NCBI RefSeq assembly: GCF_001591505.1
Contig: NZ_BCVA01000001.1
Span: forward strand, 186,001-250,000
Direction of reading: 5' to 3'
DNA length: 64,000 nt
DNA from: Neobacillus niacini NBRC 15566
GTDB taxonomy: Bacteria > Bacillota > Bacilli > Bacillales > Cytobacillaceae
Notes under the pieces: generated by a model
What the model was told of the DNA's origin: nothing
Seen by the model: the letters and a program-made list of their open reading frames with translations, nothing else
Databases searched by the model: none
Shown here: positions 23,980 to 32,611 of the stretch, in pieces
How positions within the stretch are numbered: position 1 is the first letter of the stretch
Layout: every line of letters begins with the position of its first letter
Made by a program: the position numbers and the translations under genes

Positions 23980-25041
23980 TTACAAAATAATAAGTTCTTT
24001 TGTAGAATGAGTAAAAGCTTCGTTATGGTCCTTTGTAATGAGAGTATCATCTTCAATCCGAACCCCGCCAAGTCCTGGCAAGTAGATACCTGGCTCTACC
24101 GTTACAATCATGCCTGGTTCAAGAACAAGATCCGAACGGAAAGAAAGAGCCGGCCCTTCATGGACCTCAAGTCCAATTCCGTGACCAGTAGAATGCCCAA
24201 AATAATCTCCATAACCTTTTTCCGTTATGTAATCTCTTGTAAGTGCATCTGCTTCTTTTCCTGTCATTCCAGGTTTAATACCCGCCATTCCCCTCAATTG
24301 GGCTTCTAGAACGATGTCATATATTTCTTTAAGCTTTGCCTCAGGTTCACCTACTGCCACTGTTCTAGTGATATCTGATACATAGCCGTCATAATAAGCA
24401 CCAAAGTCTAAGGTTACAAAATCTCCTTTTTCAATCACCTTATCACTTGCAACTCCATGTGGAAGAGCAGAGCGATATCCAGAGGCAACAATGATATCGA
24501 AGGAAGAAGAAGTTGCGCCTGCCTTTCTCATAAAGAACTCCAATTCATTGGATACTTCAAGCTCCGTTTTTCCTGGTTGAATAAAATCCAATATATGCTT
24601 AAACGCAGCATCAGCAATATCTGCAGCTACCTTTAATATCTTAATCTCTGCTTGTGTCTTAATCAAGCGTAATTTTTCAATAACACCTGAAACAGGAACA
24701 AGTTCTGCTTCGAGTTCTTTTTCATAAGCTTTATAAGTGGAAAATGTTAAATGATCTTCTTCAAAACCAAGCTTTTTTATACCTAGGTTTTTAGCTTGCT
24801 TCGCTACTTCTTCCACAAGCGTTCCAGTCATTTTGACAACTTCATACCCTTCGCATTGGTTTGAAGCCTGTTCAACATATCGGAAATCAGTAATAAATTG
24901 CGCCTTGGAAGCACTAATGAGTACTACCCCAGCTGAACCAGTAAAGTTTGTCATATATCGACGGTTAAATTGACTTGTAATTAAAAAACCATCAATGCCG
25001 TGTGTAGAAAAACTTGATCTTAATTTATCTATCTTTTCCAT
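23980..25041 (-). CDS. yqhT: M24 family Xaa-Pro peptidase YqhT
   Basis: A 353-residue creatinase-type N-terminal domain plus pita-bread metallopeptidase. Metal ligands are visible in VTLDFGAYYDGYVSDITRT (two Asp), GHSTGHGIGLEVHEGP (His), and VEPGIY / RIEDD (Glu). It cleaves X-Pro dipeptide bonds in the cytoplasm. Length and context upstream of efp match B. subtilis YqhT (also called PapA-type). Confidence 0.94.
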   Translation of the reverse strand: MEKIDKLRSSFSTHGIDGFLITSQFNRRYMTNFTGSAGVVLISASKAQFITDFRYVEQASNQCEGYEVVKMTGTLVEEVAKQAKNLGIKKLGFEEDHLTFSTYKAYEKELEAELVPVSGVIEKLRLIKTQAEIKILKVAADIADAAFKHILDFIQPGKTELEVSNELEFFMRKAGATSSSFDIIVASGYRSALPHGVASDKVIEKGDFVTLDFGAYYDGYVSDITRTVAVGEPEAKLKEIYDIVLEAQLRGMAGIKPGMTGKEADALTRDYITEKGYGDYFGHSTGHGIGLEVHEGPALSFRSDLVLEPGMIVTVEPGIYLPGLGGVRIEDDTLITKDHNEAFTHSTKELIIL

Positions 25042-25145
25042 CGTCTCCCACTCCCCGTATGTAATCCAGTAACAAATTAATTTCTTATTGTACTAATATC
25101 AAAAATTATTTTATCACACCTTAGTCTATAAAGACTAATAATGCG

Positions 25146-25643
25146 TTAAGAGGCTGTCTCATTTTCTTCCATATGATTAATTGTAAATTCATAGTTAATT
25201 GAATAGCCAATAAATAATCCATAGACCAGATATAAGCATATAGTAGTAATAACTGTATTGCGACTTAACTCTAAAAATGGTTTTATCCCTGGAAAGATTG
25301 GATTTAATACCAAGTACACCAACAAAAAAAGTATAATACCATATCCTAAGCCTAGCCATATTCCGTTAAACTTTTTTAAGGCCAGAGAATATACAAATGC
25401 TGCACCAACAGAAAGAATCCCAAGTAAAATAATTGAAATGACAGTTCCTAGCCATTCATTTTTCCAGTTCCCCAACGCCCATGGTCCTAATATTACATTT
25501 GGACGAATTTCAGTGAAATTTAAGTAGTATGCTAAAAAACCGATTGTCCCCCAAAATAGACCTCCAAATAATCCTGTCCAGAATACTACGGCAGTAAAAG
25601 ACATTGGTTTTGGATAATTTGATTTTTTCGAACTATTAGCCAT
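25146..25643 (-). CDS. yqhR: YqhR family membrane protein
   Basis: A 165-residue protein with four hydrophobic spans (about 20-40, 65-90, 95-115 and 130-150) and the segment FTAVVFWTGLFGGLFWGTIG, typical of the YqhR family of unknown function found in Bacillaceae. In B. subtilis yqhS (aroQ) lies between yqhR and yqhT; here the 104-base gap holds no gene. Confidence 0.88.
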   Translation of the reverse strand: MANSSKKSNYPKPMSFTAVVFWTGLFGGLFWGTIGFLAYYLNFTEIRPNVILGPWALGNWKNEWLGTVISIILLGILSVGAAFVYSLALKKFNGIWLGLGYGIILFLLVYLVLNPIFPGIKPFLELSRNTVITTICLYLVYGLFIGYSINYEFTINHMEENETAS

Positions 25644-25992
25644 AATAATCTACCCCCTTAAAATCTGTTTTTTCACTTGAAAAATCTTCATACAGCAGAT
25701 TTCCATTATATTATGCCCTTTCATTGCCTTTCACTTGCATTAATTAAACATTTTAATTGGAAATCTTATGTCATCCTAGAGGTTTTTTCATGATTGAAGT
25801 AGAATAAAATTAAGTACATATTAATTTTCCAAAGTATGAAAAAAGTGGTCCATATCTCCGGTCTTACTCCTATAGAACTATCGGAGAGTGCATCAAATAA
25901 ATATTAAAAATAGAAAAAATGTCTAAACATTATTATTTATGTGTTTAAAAAATTAAGAAAATGCTTATGATGCTTTTAGGGAGGTGGCTTTC
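25644..25992. other. Intergenic region between divergent yqhR and yqhP
   Basis: About 350 AT-rich bases that must hold both promoters. An imperfect hairpin CTCCG...CGGAG (about 25855-25886) is present. The yqhQ gene found here in B. subtilis is absent. No convincing -35/-10 pair was seen. Confidence 0.45.
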
Positions 25993-26373
25993 TTGAAAAA
26001 TCGGATTTCCGTTCCTTTGGTTGGCAGTGTTATTGTGTTAGGGATAATTGGCATTATTGGAACCTTTGCAGATGATCCTATCGGTTTTCTGAAGAATATC
26101 GCAGTGTTCGCATTAGTTGGTTTAGCCATTTATTTTGTTTTTAGGTTAATGCGCAGATCCACTCCTAGAAATAAAGAGCAGCAGGCCTTTATCAAAGCAG
26201 CTAAGAAGTCTAAAAAACGATTGCAGACTAAAGGTGGCGAACAGTCAACAAAAAGTACATCTTTGGGTTCACTTACTTCTTTAAAGAAAAGCAAGACTAA
26301 AAAGAAATCCCCAGTTCACTTAACAGTCATCGATGGCAAAAAAGGCAAAAAGAAAAATCGAGCGTCATTATAA
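25993..26373 (+). CDS. yqhP: YqhP (SA1362 family) membrane protein
   Basis: A 126-residue protein with two N-terminal spans (SVPLVGSVIVLGIIGIIGTF and IAVFALVGLAIYFVFRL) and a very basic cytoplasmic tail (KKSKKRLQTK, KSKTKKKSPVH, KKGKKKNRASL). The family is conserved in Bacilli without known function. A TTG start is chosen with GGAGGTGG five bases upstream; the in-frame GTG at 25984 lies inside that ribosome binding site. Confidence 0.86.
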   Translation: MKNRISVPLVGSVIVLGIIGIIGTFADDPIGFLKNIAVFALVGLAIYFVFRLMRRSTPRNKEQQAFIKAAKKSKKRLQTKGGEQSTKSTSLGSLTSLKKSKTKKKSPVHLTVIDGKKGKKKNRASL

Positions 26374-26388
26374 ACGCTCGACTTTTTT
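26358..26388. terminator. Bidirectional terminator between yqhP and yqhO
   Basis: An 8-bp stem (TCGAGCGT / ACGCTCGA) that contains the yqhP stop codon in its loop, followed by TTTTTT on the plus strand; A-rich on the other side, giving U after it on the minus strand. Confidence 0.85.
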
Positions 26389-26397
26389 ATTTGCTCC

Positions 26398-27282
26398 TTA
26401 GTAACACCAAGACTTAAAAAACTTTTTGGCAGCTTCTCTGCCTAATTCAAACAATTCCTGTTTCTTTTCATCTGTCAGATGGAACTCTATTGATAATGCC
26501 CCCTCAGAAGGTACAAAAATGATGTTTTGGGCATGTTTTCTAGATACATACCGCGAATCATGTGCATCCTTCATCGTTTCAAACAGTGCACCAAATAACT
26601 GAATGGCATTTTTGATTTTATGTTTTTCATGCTCGTATTCATCTGCGCTTAATTTAATTCCGATTACCGGCCTTACCTTTTGAATATTTTCCCGGTCAAA
26701 TAGCCACATTGGGAAATTGCTTAATACTCCGCCATCAACAATCACATTTACTCCATCCATCGATTTTAATTTAACAGGCTCAAAAAAATATGGAATACTG
26801 CAGCTCATTCTTACAGCTTTTGCGATTGAAAATGACTCAGGAGGAATACCATATCTAACTAAATCATCCGGCAGGACCATCAGTCTGCCATTGGAGAGGT
26901 CGGAAGCAATTATTCTTAAGTTCTGCGGCGGCAAATCCGAGAATGTTCTTACACCTTTTGCTGCTAATTTTTCTTCAAGCCACTTTTCCAGCTCATTCCC
27001 TTTATATAAACCCAACTTCCAATAAACAAAAAGCCATTTAGCCAGTGGAAAAGGAATAATCATTTTTCGGGCATCGAGAAACTTAGTTAGATCCAGATCA
27101 TCAAGAACTTGTTCGATCTCATGACTTCCATATCCTGCTGCAATTAAAGCGGCGACAATCGACCCAGCACTCGTTCCAGCAACTCGCTCGAATTGAAAAC
27201 CTCTTCTTTCAATTTCTTGAATTGCGCCAATTAGGGCAAATCCTTTAATTCCTCCTCCAGAAAAAACACCGTCTATTTTCAT
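26398..27282 (-). CDS. yqhO: Patatin-like phospholipase YqhO
   Basis: A 294-residue bacterial patatin domain. It has the oxyanion motif SGGGIKGF (about 8-15), nucleophile elbow GTSAGS with Ser38, and the catalytic-dyad DGG in VIVDGGVLSNFP, so it should be an active acyl hydrolase on lipids. I start it at MKIDGVFSGGG, eight bases after AGGAG; nine upstream codons were rejected. Convergent with yqhP. Confidence 0.93.
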   Translation of the reverse strand: MKIDGVFSGGGIKGFALIGAIQEIERRGFQFERVAGTSAGSIVAALIAAGYGSHEIEQVLDDLDLTKFLDARKMIIPFPLAKWLFVYWKLGLYKGNELEKWLEEKLAAKGVRTFSDLPPQNLRIIASDLSNGRLMVLPDDLVRYGIPPESFSIAKAVRMSCSIPYFFEPVKLKSMDGVNVIVDGGVLSNFPMWLFDRENIQKVRPVIGIKLSADEYEHEKHKIKNAIQLFGALFETMKDAHDSRYVSRKHAQNIIFVPSEGALSIEFHLTDEKKQELFELGREAAKKFFKSWCY

Positions 27283-27368
27283 GGCAGCCACTCCTAAAGG
27301 TGTACTCATTGTTACATCTTTAAGCGGTTTTTCACCAAAATAGTACGGTGTACAAGCAAAAAATTTTT

Positions 27369-28394
27369 TTAAGTGAAATATTCTATCTTTGCATTTGGAA
27401 AATATTCGTCTATGTAACCGCGAATGGTCGTTTCTAATTCATTCGCTTCCTCTGTTGGATAGACATATTTGCCGATTCCATAGCGGCCCCACTTATATTT
27501 TCGCTTTTCCTCATCCATTTCAAGCTTTGTTTTTGGATACCTTTTTGCTATCACGTTTTTTGCTGGCTTTGTAAAACGGTGTTGGATAAGTTCAAATGTC
27601 AATTCAGGAATTTCTATGCCTGCTAACTCGTCACTTAAACGTTCAAATAGCTCTCGATAGCCTTCCTTCCAATCTTCATGTAAATAAATAGGTGCGACAA
27701 TAAATCCTAAAGGATATTTAGCCTTTGCAACCTTTCTTGCAGCTGCCAGTCGATCTTCAAAGGAAGAGGTCCCTGGCTCAAAGTTCTTTATTACATAACG
27801 AGAATTAACACTAAAACGAAATCTTGTTCTTCCATTGTGATTGGCATCGAGAAGATGATCGACATGATGGAATTTTGTTACAAATCTCAACAAACCAAAC
27901 TCAGATTGTCCGATAAATTCGATTGTTTTCTTAAGTGAATGTGTCAAATGATCCAGGCCAACAATGTCCGAGGTACAAGCGGCTTCAAAGCGTGTAAACT
28001 CCGGCTTCCGCTCATCCATGTATTTTTGTGCCTGTTCAAAGATATCCTCTAGGTTTACATAGGTTCGGATATAAGGTTTGCTGCCAAGTGTCGTTTGCAA
28101 ATAGCAATAATGACAATGGCCCATACAGCCAGTGGCCAAAGGAATAGCATATTCTGCAGAGGGCTTTGAGGTATCAAATTTCAACGTCTTTCTGATACCA
28201 ACCACAAGAGTTGATTTTGCATTTCTATATTTTTGGAGTTCATTCTCTCCAGGTAAATCACGGATTTGGTTATGGGAAGTAGTCTCACGAATTTCAAGAT
28301 TCAATTTCTCGAATTTCTCTTTTAGTTCCCTTCCAAGAGGATATTCTAATGCTTTTGGTTCAAAGTAGACTAATTGTGGCATAAAAGGTTCCAA
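27369..28394 (-). CDS. splB: Spore photoproduct lyase
   Basis: A 341-residue radical-SAM enzyme that reverts the spore photoproduct 5-thyminyl-5,6-dihydrothymine during germination. The cluster motif CMGHCHYC gives Cys90, 94 and 97; the H-donor Cys is Cys140 in EAACTSDIVG. The sequence is very close to SplB throughout. TTG start, seven bases after AGAGGA. splA, which precedes splB in B. subtilis, is absent. It borders the accessory block between yqhO and lipM. Confidence 0.96.
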   Translation of the reverse strand: MEPFMPQLVYFEPKALEYPLGRELKEKFEKLNLEIRETTSHNQIRDLPGENELQKYRNAKSTLVVGIRKTLKFDTSKPSAEYAIPLATGCMGHCHYCYLQTTLGSKPYIRTYVNLEDIFEQAQKYMDERKPEFTRFEAACTSDIVGLDHLTHSLKKTIEFIGQSEFGLLRFVTKFHHVDHLLDANHNGRTRFRFSVNSRYVIKNFEPGTSSFEDRLAAARKVAKAKYPLGFIVAPIYLHEDWKEGYRELFERLSDELAGIEIPELTFELIQHRFTKPAKNVIAKRYPKTKLEMDEEKRKYKWGRYGIGKYVYPTEEANELETTIRGYIDEYFPNAKIEYFT

Positions 28395-28423
28395 ATTGTT
28401 TTCCTCTTTTCAATCTTTTTTTA

Positions 28424-28430
28424 TAGTATG
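28424..28430 (-). promoter_or_regulatory. Possible sigma-G -10 element upstream of splB
   Basis: CATACTA on the minus strand, about 30 bases before the start, is a very good forespore-type -10. The -35 region at 17-18 bases does not match the consensus well. Confidence 0.4.
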
Positions 28431-28591
28431 AGCAATTTTTAATTATTAACATGGTTCATAATTTGTTTATATTTTGTCTACAAATTGTTCACTTTAGTAC
28501 TCTTTTTCTTCATATCATCAACACAAGAATTCACTATACTTTACCTATTCATTAGTTAATTTTGATTAACATGTAAAGGCAGGGAACTCTT

Positions 28592-30382
28592 ATGAGCATA
28601 AAAAGAGAGAGCATAAAGGTGTATGAGATGACTTGTACATCCTGTGAGAAACGGGTTGAACGGACAGTAAAGAAACTAGATGGAGTAGTAAATGTAAAAG
28701 CAAGTTTTAGTGGTCAATTGGCGGATATTGAATATAATGATAAGCTATGCAGTATAAAAAAAATAAAAGCAGCTATTCAAAGTGTTGGCTATGCCACAGA
28801 AAAGTCTAACGACTATAAGTTGATTGGGATTTTGATAGCGGTAGCAGCGGTTGTGCTGCTTGGAGTAAATTCTGGGAACTATGATATGGAATCTCACCTT
28901 AATAATGCTTCTTATGCTGTATTATTTGTTGCAGGTGTCATTACTTCTATCCATTGTGTTGGAATGTGCGGAGGAATCATGCTTTCACAAAGTATTGGTA
29001 AAGAGAGCAAAAATAGGTTTGAAGCCATAAAACCAGCTCTTTTATATAATACTGGAAGAGTAGCTGCCTATACGATTCTGGGTGGTATCATTGGTGCCAT
29101 TGGGTCAGTATTTGCTCTATCCCTTACGGCAAAAGCAGGATTACAGCTGTTTGCTGGTATTTTCATGATTATGATGGGATTTAATATGTCTGGGTTTAAG
29201 GCTTTTAGGAAATTCCAAATTAAATTACCTAATGTTGCCTGTCAAGCAATGAGTAAACCGAAAGCTCCGTTTTTTGTCGGGCTTCTAAACGGATTAATGC
29301 CATGCGGTCCCCTTCAAACTATGCAAATATTTGCGCTGGGGACAGGCAGTGCAACTGCTGGTGCGTTATCGATGTTTATGTTTTCAATTGGTACTGTCCC
29401 CTTAATGCTGACATTTGGAGCATTATCAGGGTTGTTGAGCAAAGGGTACACAAAAAAAATCCTTAAATTTAGCGGTGTGTTAATAATTATGCTTGGTCTT
29501 ATTATGAGTAATAGAGGGCTTGCTCTGGCCGGCATGAATTTAAGCCCGATGGCCCTTATGTCAAGTATTGGTGCCTTCGGTGATGCAAGCGCCACCGCAG
29601 ACCCCTCGAATGCAACTAAAGCAACCATTCAAGATGGCGTTCAGGTATTGAATATGACCGCCAATGTCTATGGCTATACTCCAAAAACCCTTTATGTCCA
29701 AAAAGGAATGCCGCTTAAATGGGTTATAGAAGGAGAAGAGATTACCGGCTGTAATAATTCGATTGTTGTGCCAGACATGAACATTCAACAGAAGCTGCAA
29801 AGCGGTAATAACCTTATTGAATTCACACCTGGGGATGAAGATCTAAATTTTAGCTGTTGGATGGGAATGAAACGTGGAGTCATAAAGGTGGTAGATGATC
29901 TTGAAGCAATCACCGCTTCAAGCAGTGACGGCGAAGGGCTTGATTCAGCTGTAACTGCACCCCCTGCTGAACCTGTAAAGCCTAGTATCTACGGAAATGA
30001 TTTTAGTAAGGTAGCGACAGATCGATTAGTTAAAAAAGCTGGTGTGGCTGTTAACGAGCAAACGATTATGATTAAAGGAACTGGTTATGAGTTTGAGCCA
30101 TTAATCATGGTCGTGAATAAGGGAATACAGACAAAAATGACATTAGATTTAACTGCCTTTGATAATGCTGAAGGCTACTTTATGTTAATGAATTCGACAA
30201 CAAAGCAGATCGTAACTGATTTTACAGGCAGTAAAGGGATAAATAATCTTGAGTTCTCAATAAGTGAAATTGGATCATATGGTATCTTTTTAAATGAACA
30301 AGAATTACTTGGAATCATTGAAGTTGTTGAAGATATAAACACAGTTGACGTTGAAAAAATCAGAGCAAAATATATTCAGTAA
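28592..30382 (+). CDS. HMA-SafE(UreH-like)-cupredoxin fusion membrane protein
   Basis: A 596-residue modular protein. Residues 8-70 form a heavy-metal-associated domain with MTCTSCEKRV; about 76-325 form a TauE/SafE-UreH-type membrane domain with SIHCVGMCGG and NGLMPCGPLQ; about 350-440 look like a cupredoxin-type domain with TGCNNSIVVP and FSCWMGMKRG; about 475-590 is a second beta-rich domain. The fused parts suggest passage of copper (or thiol-bound metal) across the membrane to outer copper proteins. It is divergent in direction from, and convergent with, the two-component genes beside the copA-copZ genes. Substrate is inferred. Confidence 0.8.
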   Translation: MSIKRESIKVYEMTCTSCEKRVERTVKKLDGVVNVKASFSGQLADIEYNDKLCSIKKIKAAIQSVGYATEKSNDYKLIGILIAVAAVVLLGVNSGNYDMESHLNNASYAVLFVAGVITSIHCVGMCGGIMLSQSIGKESKNRFEAIKPALLYNTGRVAAYTILGGIIGAIGSVFALSLTAKAGLQLFAGIFMIMMGFNMSGFKAFRKFQIKLPNVACQAMSKPKAPFFVGLLNGLMPCGPLQTMQIFALGTGSATAGALSMFMFSIGTVPLMLTFGALSGLLSKGYTKKILKFSGVLIIMLGLIMSNRGLALAGMNLSPMALMSSIGAFGDASATADPSNATKATIQDGVQVLNMTANVYGYTPKTLYVQKGMPLKWVIEGEEITGCNNSIVVPDMNIQQKLQSGNNLIEFTPGDEDLNFSCWMGMKRGVIKVVDDLEAITASSSDGEGLDSAVTAPPAEPVKPSIYGNDFSKVATDRLVKKAGVAVNEQTIMIKGTGYEFEPLIMVVNKGIQTKMTLDLTAFDNAEGYFMLMNSTTKQIVTDFTGSKGINNLEFSISEIGSYGIFLNEQELLGIIEVVEDINTVDVEKIRAKYIQ

Positions 30383-30386
30383 TGAC

Positions 30387-30430
30387 AAAGAGCTTTGGCA
30401 ATCATATTGATTATCAAAGCTCTTTTTACC
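30387..30430. terminator. Bidirectional terminator between the SafE fusion and the kinase gene
   Basis: Stem AAAGAGCTTTG / CAAAGCTCTTT with a further inner pairing (AATC / GATT), U-rich after it on the plus strand. It lies between the two convergent genes. Confidence 0.82.
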
Positions 30431-30435
30431 TTCTG

Positions 30436-31806
30436 TTAATTTGCTGAATTAAAATAGACTTTCACCTTGGTCCCTATCCCTTCCATACTATTCACCTCAA
30501 TCTTTGCATTATGAAGCTCTAGTATATTCTTAACAATCGTTAATCCGATCCCATTTCCTTCAATTTGATTCCTGCTTTTATCTCCTCTGTATAACCGTTC
30601 GAAGATAAAGGGTAAATCTTCTTGCTTAATACCGCTGCCGTTATCAATCACTTCAACGACAATTTGCTTCATTTCTTTGTATAGTTTAATCGTAATTTCC
30701 CCATTGCTTTCAGTAAATTTAATAGCGTTTGACAGTAAGTTTATGATTACTTGTTTGATTTTATCGATATCGCCAATAATTTGATATTTTTCATTAGCCA
30801 GGATTTCATACTCGATTGATATACCTTTTTTTCCTACCCCAATAAAGAAATCTTTACTCATTTCAATTAACAAGTCATCCAAGTTGAAGGGTTCATAATT
30901 AAGCTTGATACTTTCCGATTCAAACTCCTTTAATATGTTTAAGTCATTTATTAATTTGCCAAATCGAATTATTTCCTCATTTAAATAGATTAATCCTTCA
31001 TTTGTTACCGGGAACACTCCATCAATCATGGCTTCAAGATTATTTTGCAGCACATTTAGAGGGGTTCTAATCTCGTGAGTTATATCCGATACTAACCTCT
31101 TTCTTAGCGTGTCCTGGTGCTTTAATTTTTCGGCAAGGATATTCACACTTTTCCTTAAATTTTCAAGCTCTTCAATTTTACTTTTACTAGTTGATTTAGC
31201 TTCAAAATTCCCTTGGGATAAGCTAACGGACAGATTGGCTACTTCGCGAATCGGAGTAGAAAATTGTTTTGAAAAATAAAGACTTATAATACTGATGATA
31301 ATTAAAGTAATAATTCCACTGACCACAATACTCTTATTGATAGAATTCTTAAAGTTTACATCCTCTTCCGATAACAGGACAGATGAGTATTGTCCAATAT
31401 CAACAAAGCCCACGGCTTTACCATCAACATTTATTTCAAACGTCTTAGTTGTGTAAATACCATTATCTTGGACGGACATATCACCGACATGGATTTGATT
31501 TAATAATTCATTCGGATCCATTCCCCAGACAGGCTTCTTCTGACTATCCATTAGTGTTAAACAATAGTTTCCCATATAGGCCTCGTGCATTAATTCAATA
31601 CCAGTATCCTTTGACCATTTCCCTTCTCTCTTATAAGCCTCTTCAAAATAGGAAACGATTCTCTCATATCTTTTGTTTTGAATATCAATCATGTACAGGT
31701 TAAATTTATTGGAGACCGTAAGATTTACGAAAATTGTAACCAGCAGGATGGCTGCAACAGCACATAACACAAATAAGATGCTTAACTTTTTGCTGATTGA
31801 TTGCAC
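30436..31806 (-). CDS. Sensor histidine kinase
   Basis: A 456-residue membrane kinase. Two spans (about 9-31 and 161-178) bracket an extracytoplasmic sensor domain of about 130 residues; then HAMP (about 180-232), dimerisation/phosphoacceptor DITHEIRTPLNVLQ with His244, N box INLLSNAIKFTES, and G boxes DNGSGIKQEDL and GNGIGLTIV. It pairs with the response regulator directly upstream. Signal unknown; the copper-gene neighbours make an envelope metal or redox cue plausible. Confidence 0.93.
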   Translation of the reverse strand: MQSISKKLSILFVLCAVAAILLVTIFVNLTVSNKFNLYMIDIQNKRYERIVSYFEEAYKREGKWSKDTGIELMHEAYMGNYCLTLMDSQKKPVWGMDPNELLNQIHVGDMSVQDNGIYTTKTFEINVDGKAVGFVDIGQYSSVLLSEEDVNFKNSINKSIVVSGIITLIIISIISLYFSKQFSTPIREVANLSVSLSQGNFEAKSTSKSKIEELENLRKSVNILAEKLKHQDTLRKRLVSDITHEIRTPLNVLQNNLEAMIDGVFPVTNEGLIYLNEEIIRFGKLINDLNILKEFESESIKLNYEPFNLDDLLIEMSKDFFIGVGKKGISIEYEILANEKYQIIGDIDKIKQVIINLLSNAIKFTESNGEITIKLYKEMKQIVVEVIDNGSGIKQEDLPFIFERLYRGDKSRNQIEGNGIGLTIVKNILELHNAKIEVNSMEGIGTKVKVYFNSAN

Positions 31807-32493
31807 TTATCTCTCACCGCCAAATTTATAACCTGCCTTCATAACCGTTACAATATATTTAGGATTCTTCGTATCTCTTTCTATTTTTTTTCGGATGTTT
31901 TTAATATGAACATCAATTGTTCGATCATATCCGCTAAAATCTGCACCAAAGATTTTATCTATTAACCTCTCTCTTGATAAAACATTTCCTTTTGCGGTTA
32001 CGAGTCCACATAAAATATCAAATTCATTAGGCGTAAATGGAATTTCCTGTTCCATAACTTTTACAGCTCTCTTATCACAATCAATCAGCAAATACCCATC
32101 ATCAAAAATTACCTTGGATGACGGAAATTTAGCGCCTAATCGTCTAAACAAAGCATTCACTCTAGCAGTTAGTTCTCTTGGACTAAACGGCTTTATCAAA
32201 TATTCATCGGCACCAATATTTAAACCCTCAATTTTATCATTTAAAGAGCCTTTAGCGGTAAGCATAAAAATATGAACATCAGAGGATTGACGGATAATTT
32301 TGCAGACCTCTTCACCACTTATATCTGGAAGCATTAAATCTAAGATAATTAGTTTAAAATCTACTGTTTTAACAAGGTCTAACCCTTTTAATCCCGTGGA
32401 AGCACGATGAACCTTATATCCTTCTTTTTCTAAGTAACCTTTGATAACGGTTGATACACTTTCCTCGTCTTCAACTAGTAAAATATGATTCAT
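31807..32493 (-). CDS. OmpR-family response regulator
   Basis: A 228-residue regulator: receiver domain with acidic pocket VEDEE, phosphoacceptor Asp52 in ILDLMLPDISG and Lys near 102 in LIKPFSPREL, then a winged-helix domain with TPNEFDILCGLV and YDRTIDVHIKNIRKK. It is translationally adjacent to the kinase gene. Likely targets are nearby metal genes, but this is only from location. Confidence 0.94.
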   Translation of the reverse strand: MNHILLVEDEESVSTVIKGYLEKEGYKVHRASTGLKGLDLVKTVDFKLIILDLMLPDISGEEVCKIIRQSSDVHIFMLTAKGSLNDKIEGLNIGADEYLIKPFSPRELTARVNALFRRLGAKFPSSKVIFDDGYLLIDCDKRAVKVMEQEIPFTPNEFDILCGLVTAKGNVLSRERLIDKIFGADFSGYDRTIDVHIKNIRKKIERDTKNPKYIVTVMKAGYKFGGER

Positions 32494-32570
32494 GATATTT
32501 CACCCTGCCCACTATTTTTTCAATCCTATCTATAATAAGTATACTAGCTGAGGATAGTGATAAATGGTAA

Positions 32571-32598
32571 AAAGGCTGACAATTATGTGTCAGCCTTT
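32571..32598 (-). terminator. Terminator after copA
   Basis: An 11-bp perfect stem (AAAGGCTGACA / TGTCAGCCTTT) with a 6-base loop and U tract on the minus strand, 14 bases past copA. Confidence 0.87.
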
Positions 32599-32611
32599 AG
32601 ACTAGATATTT

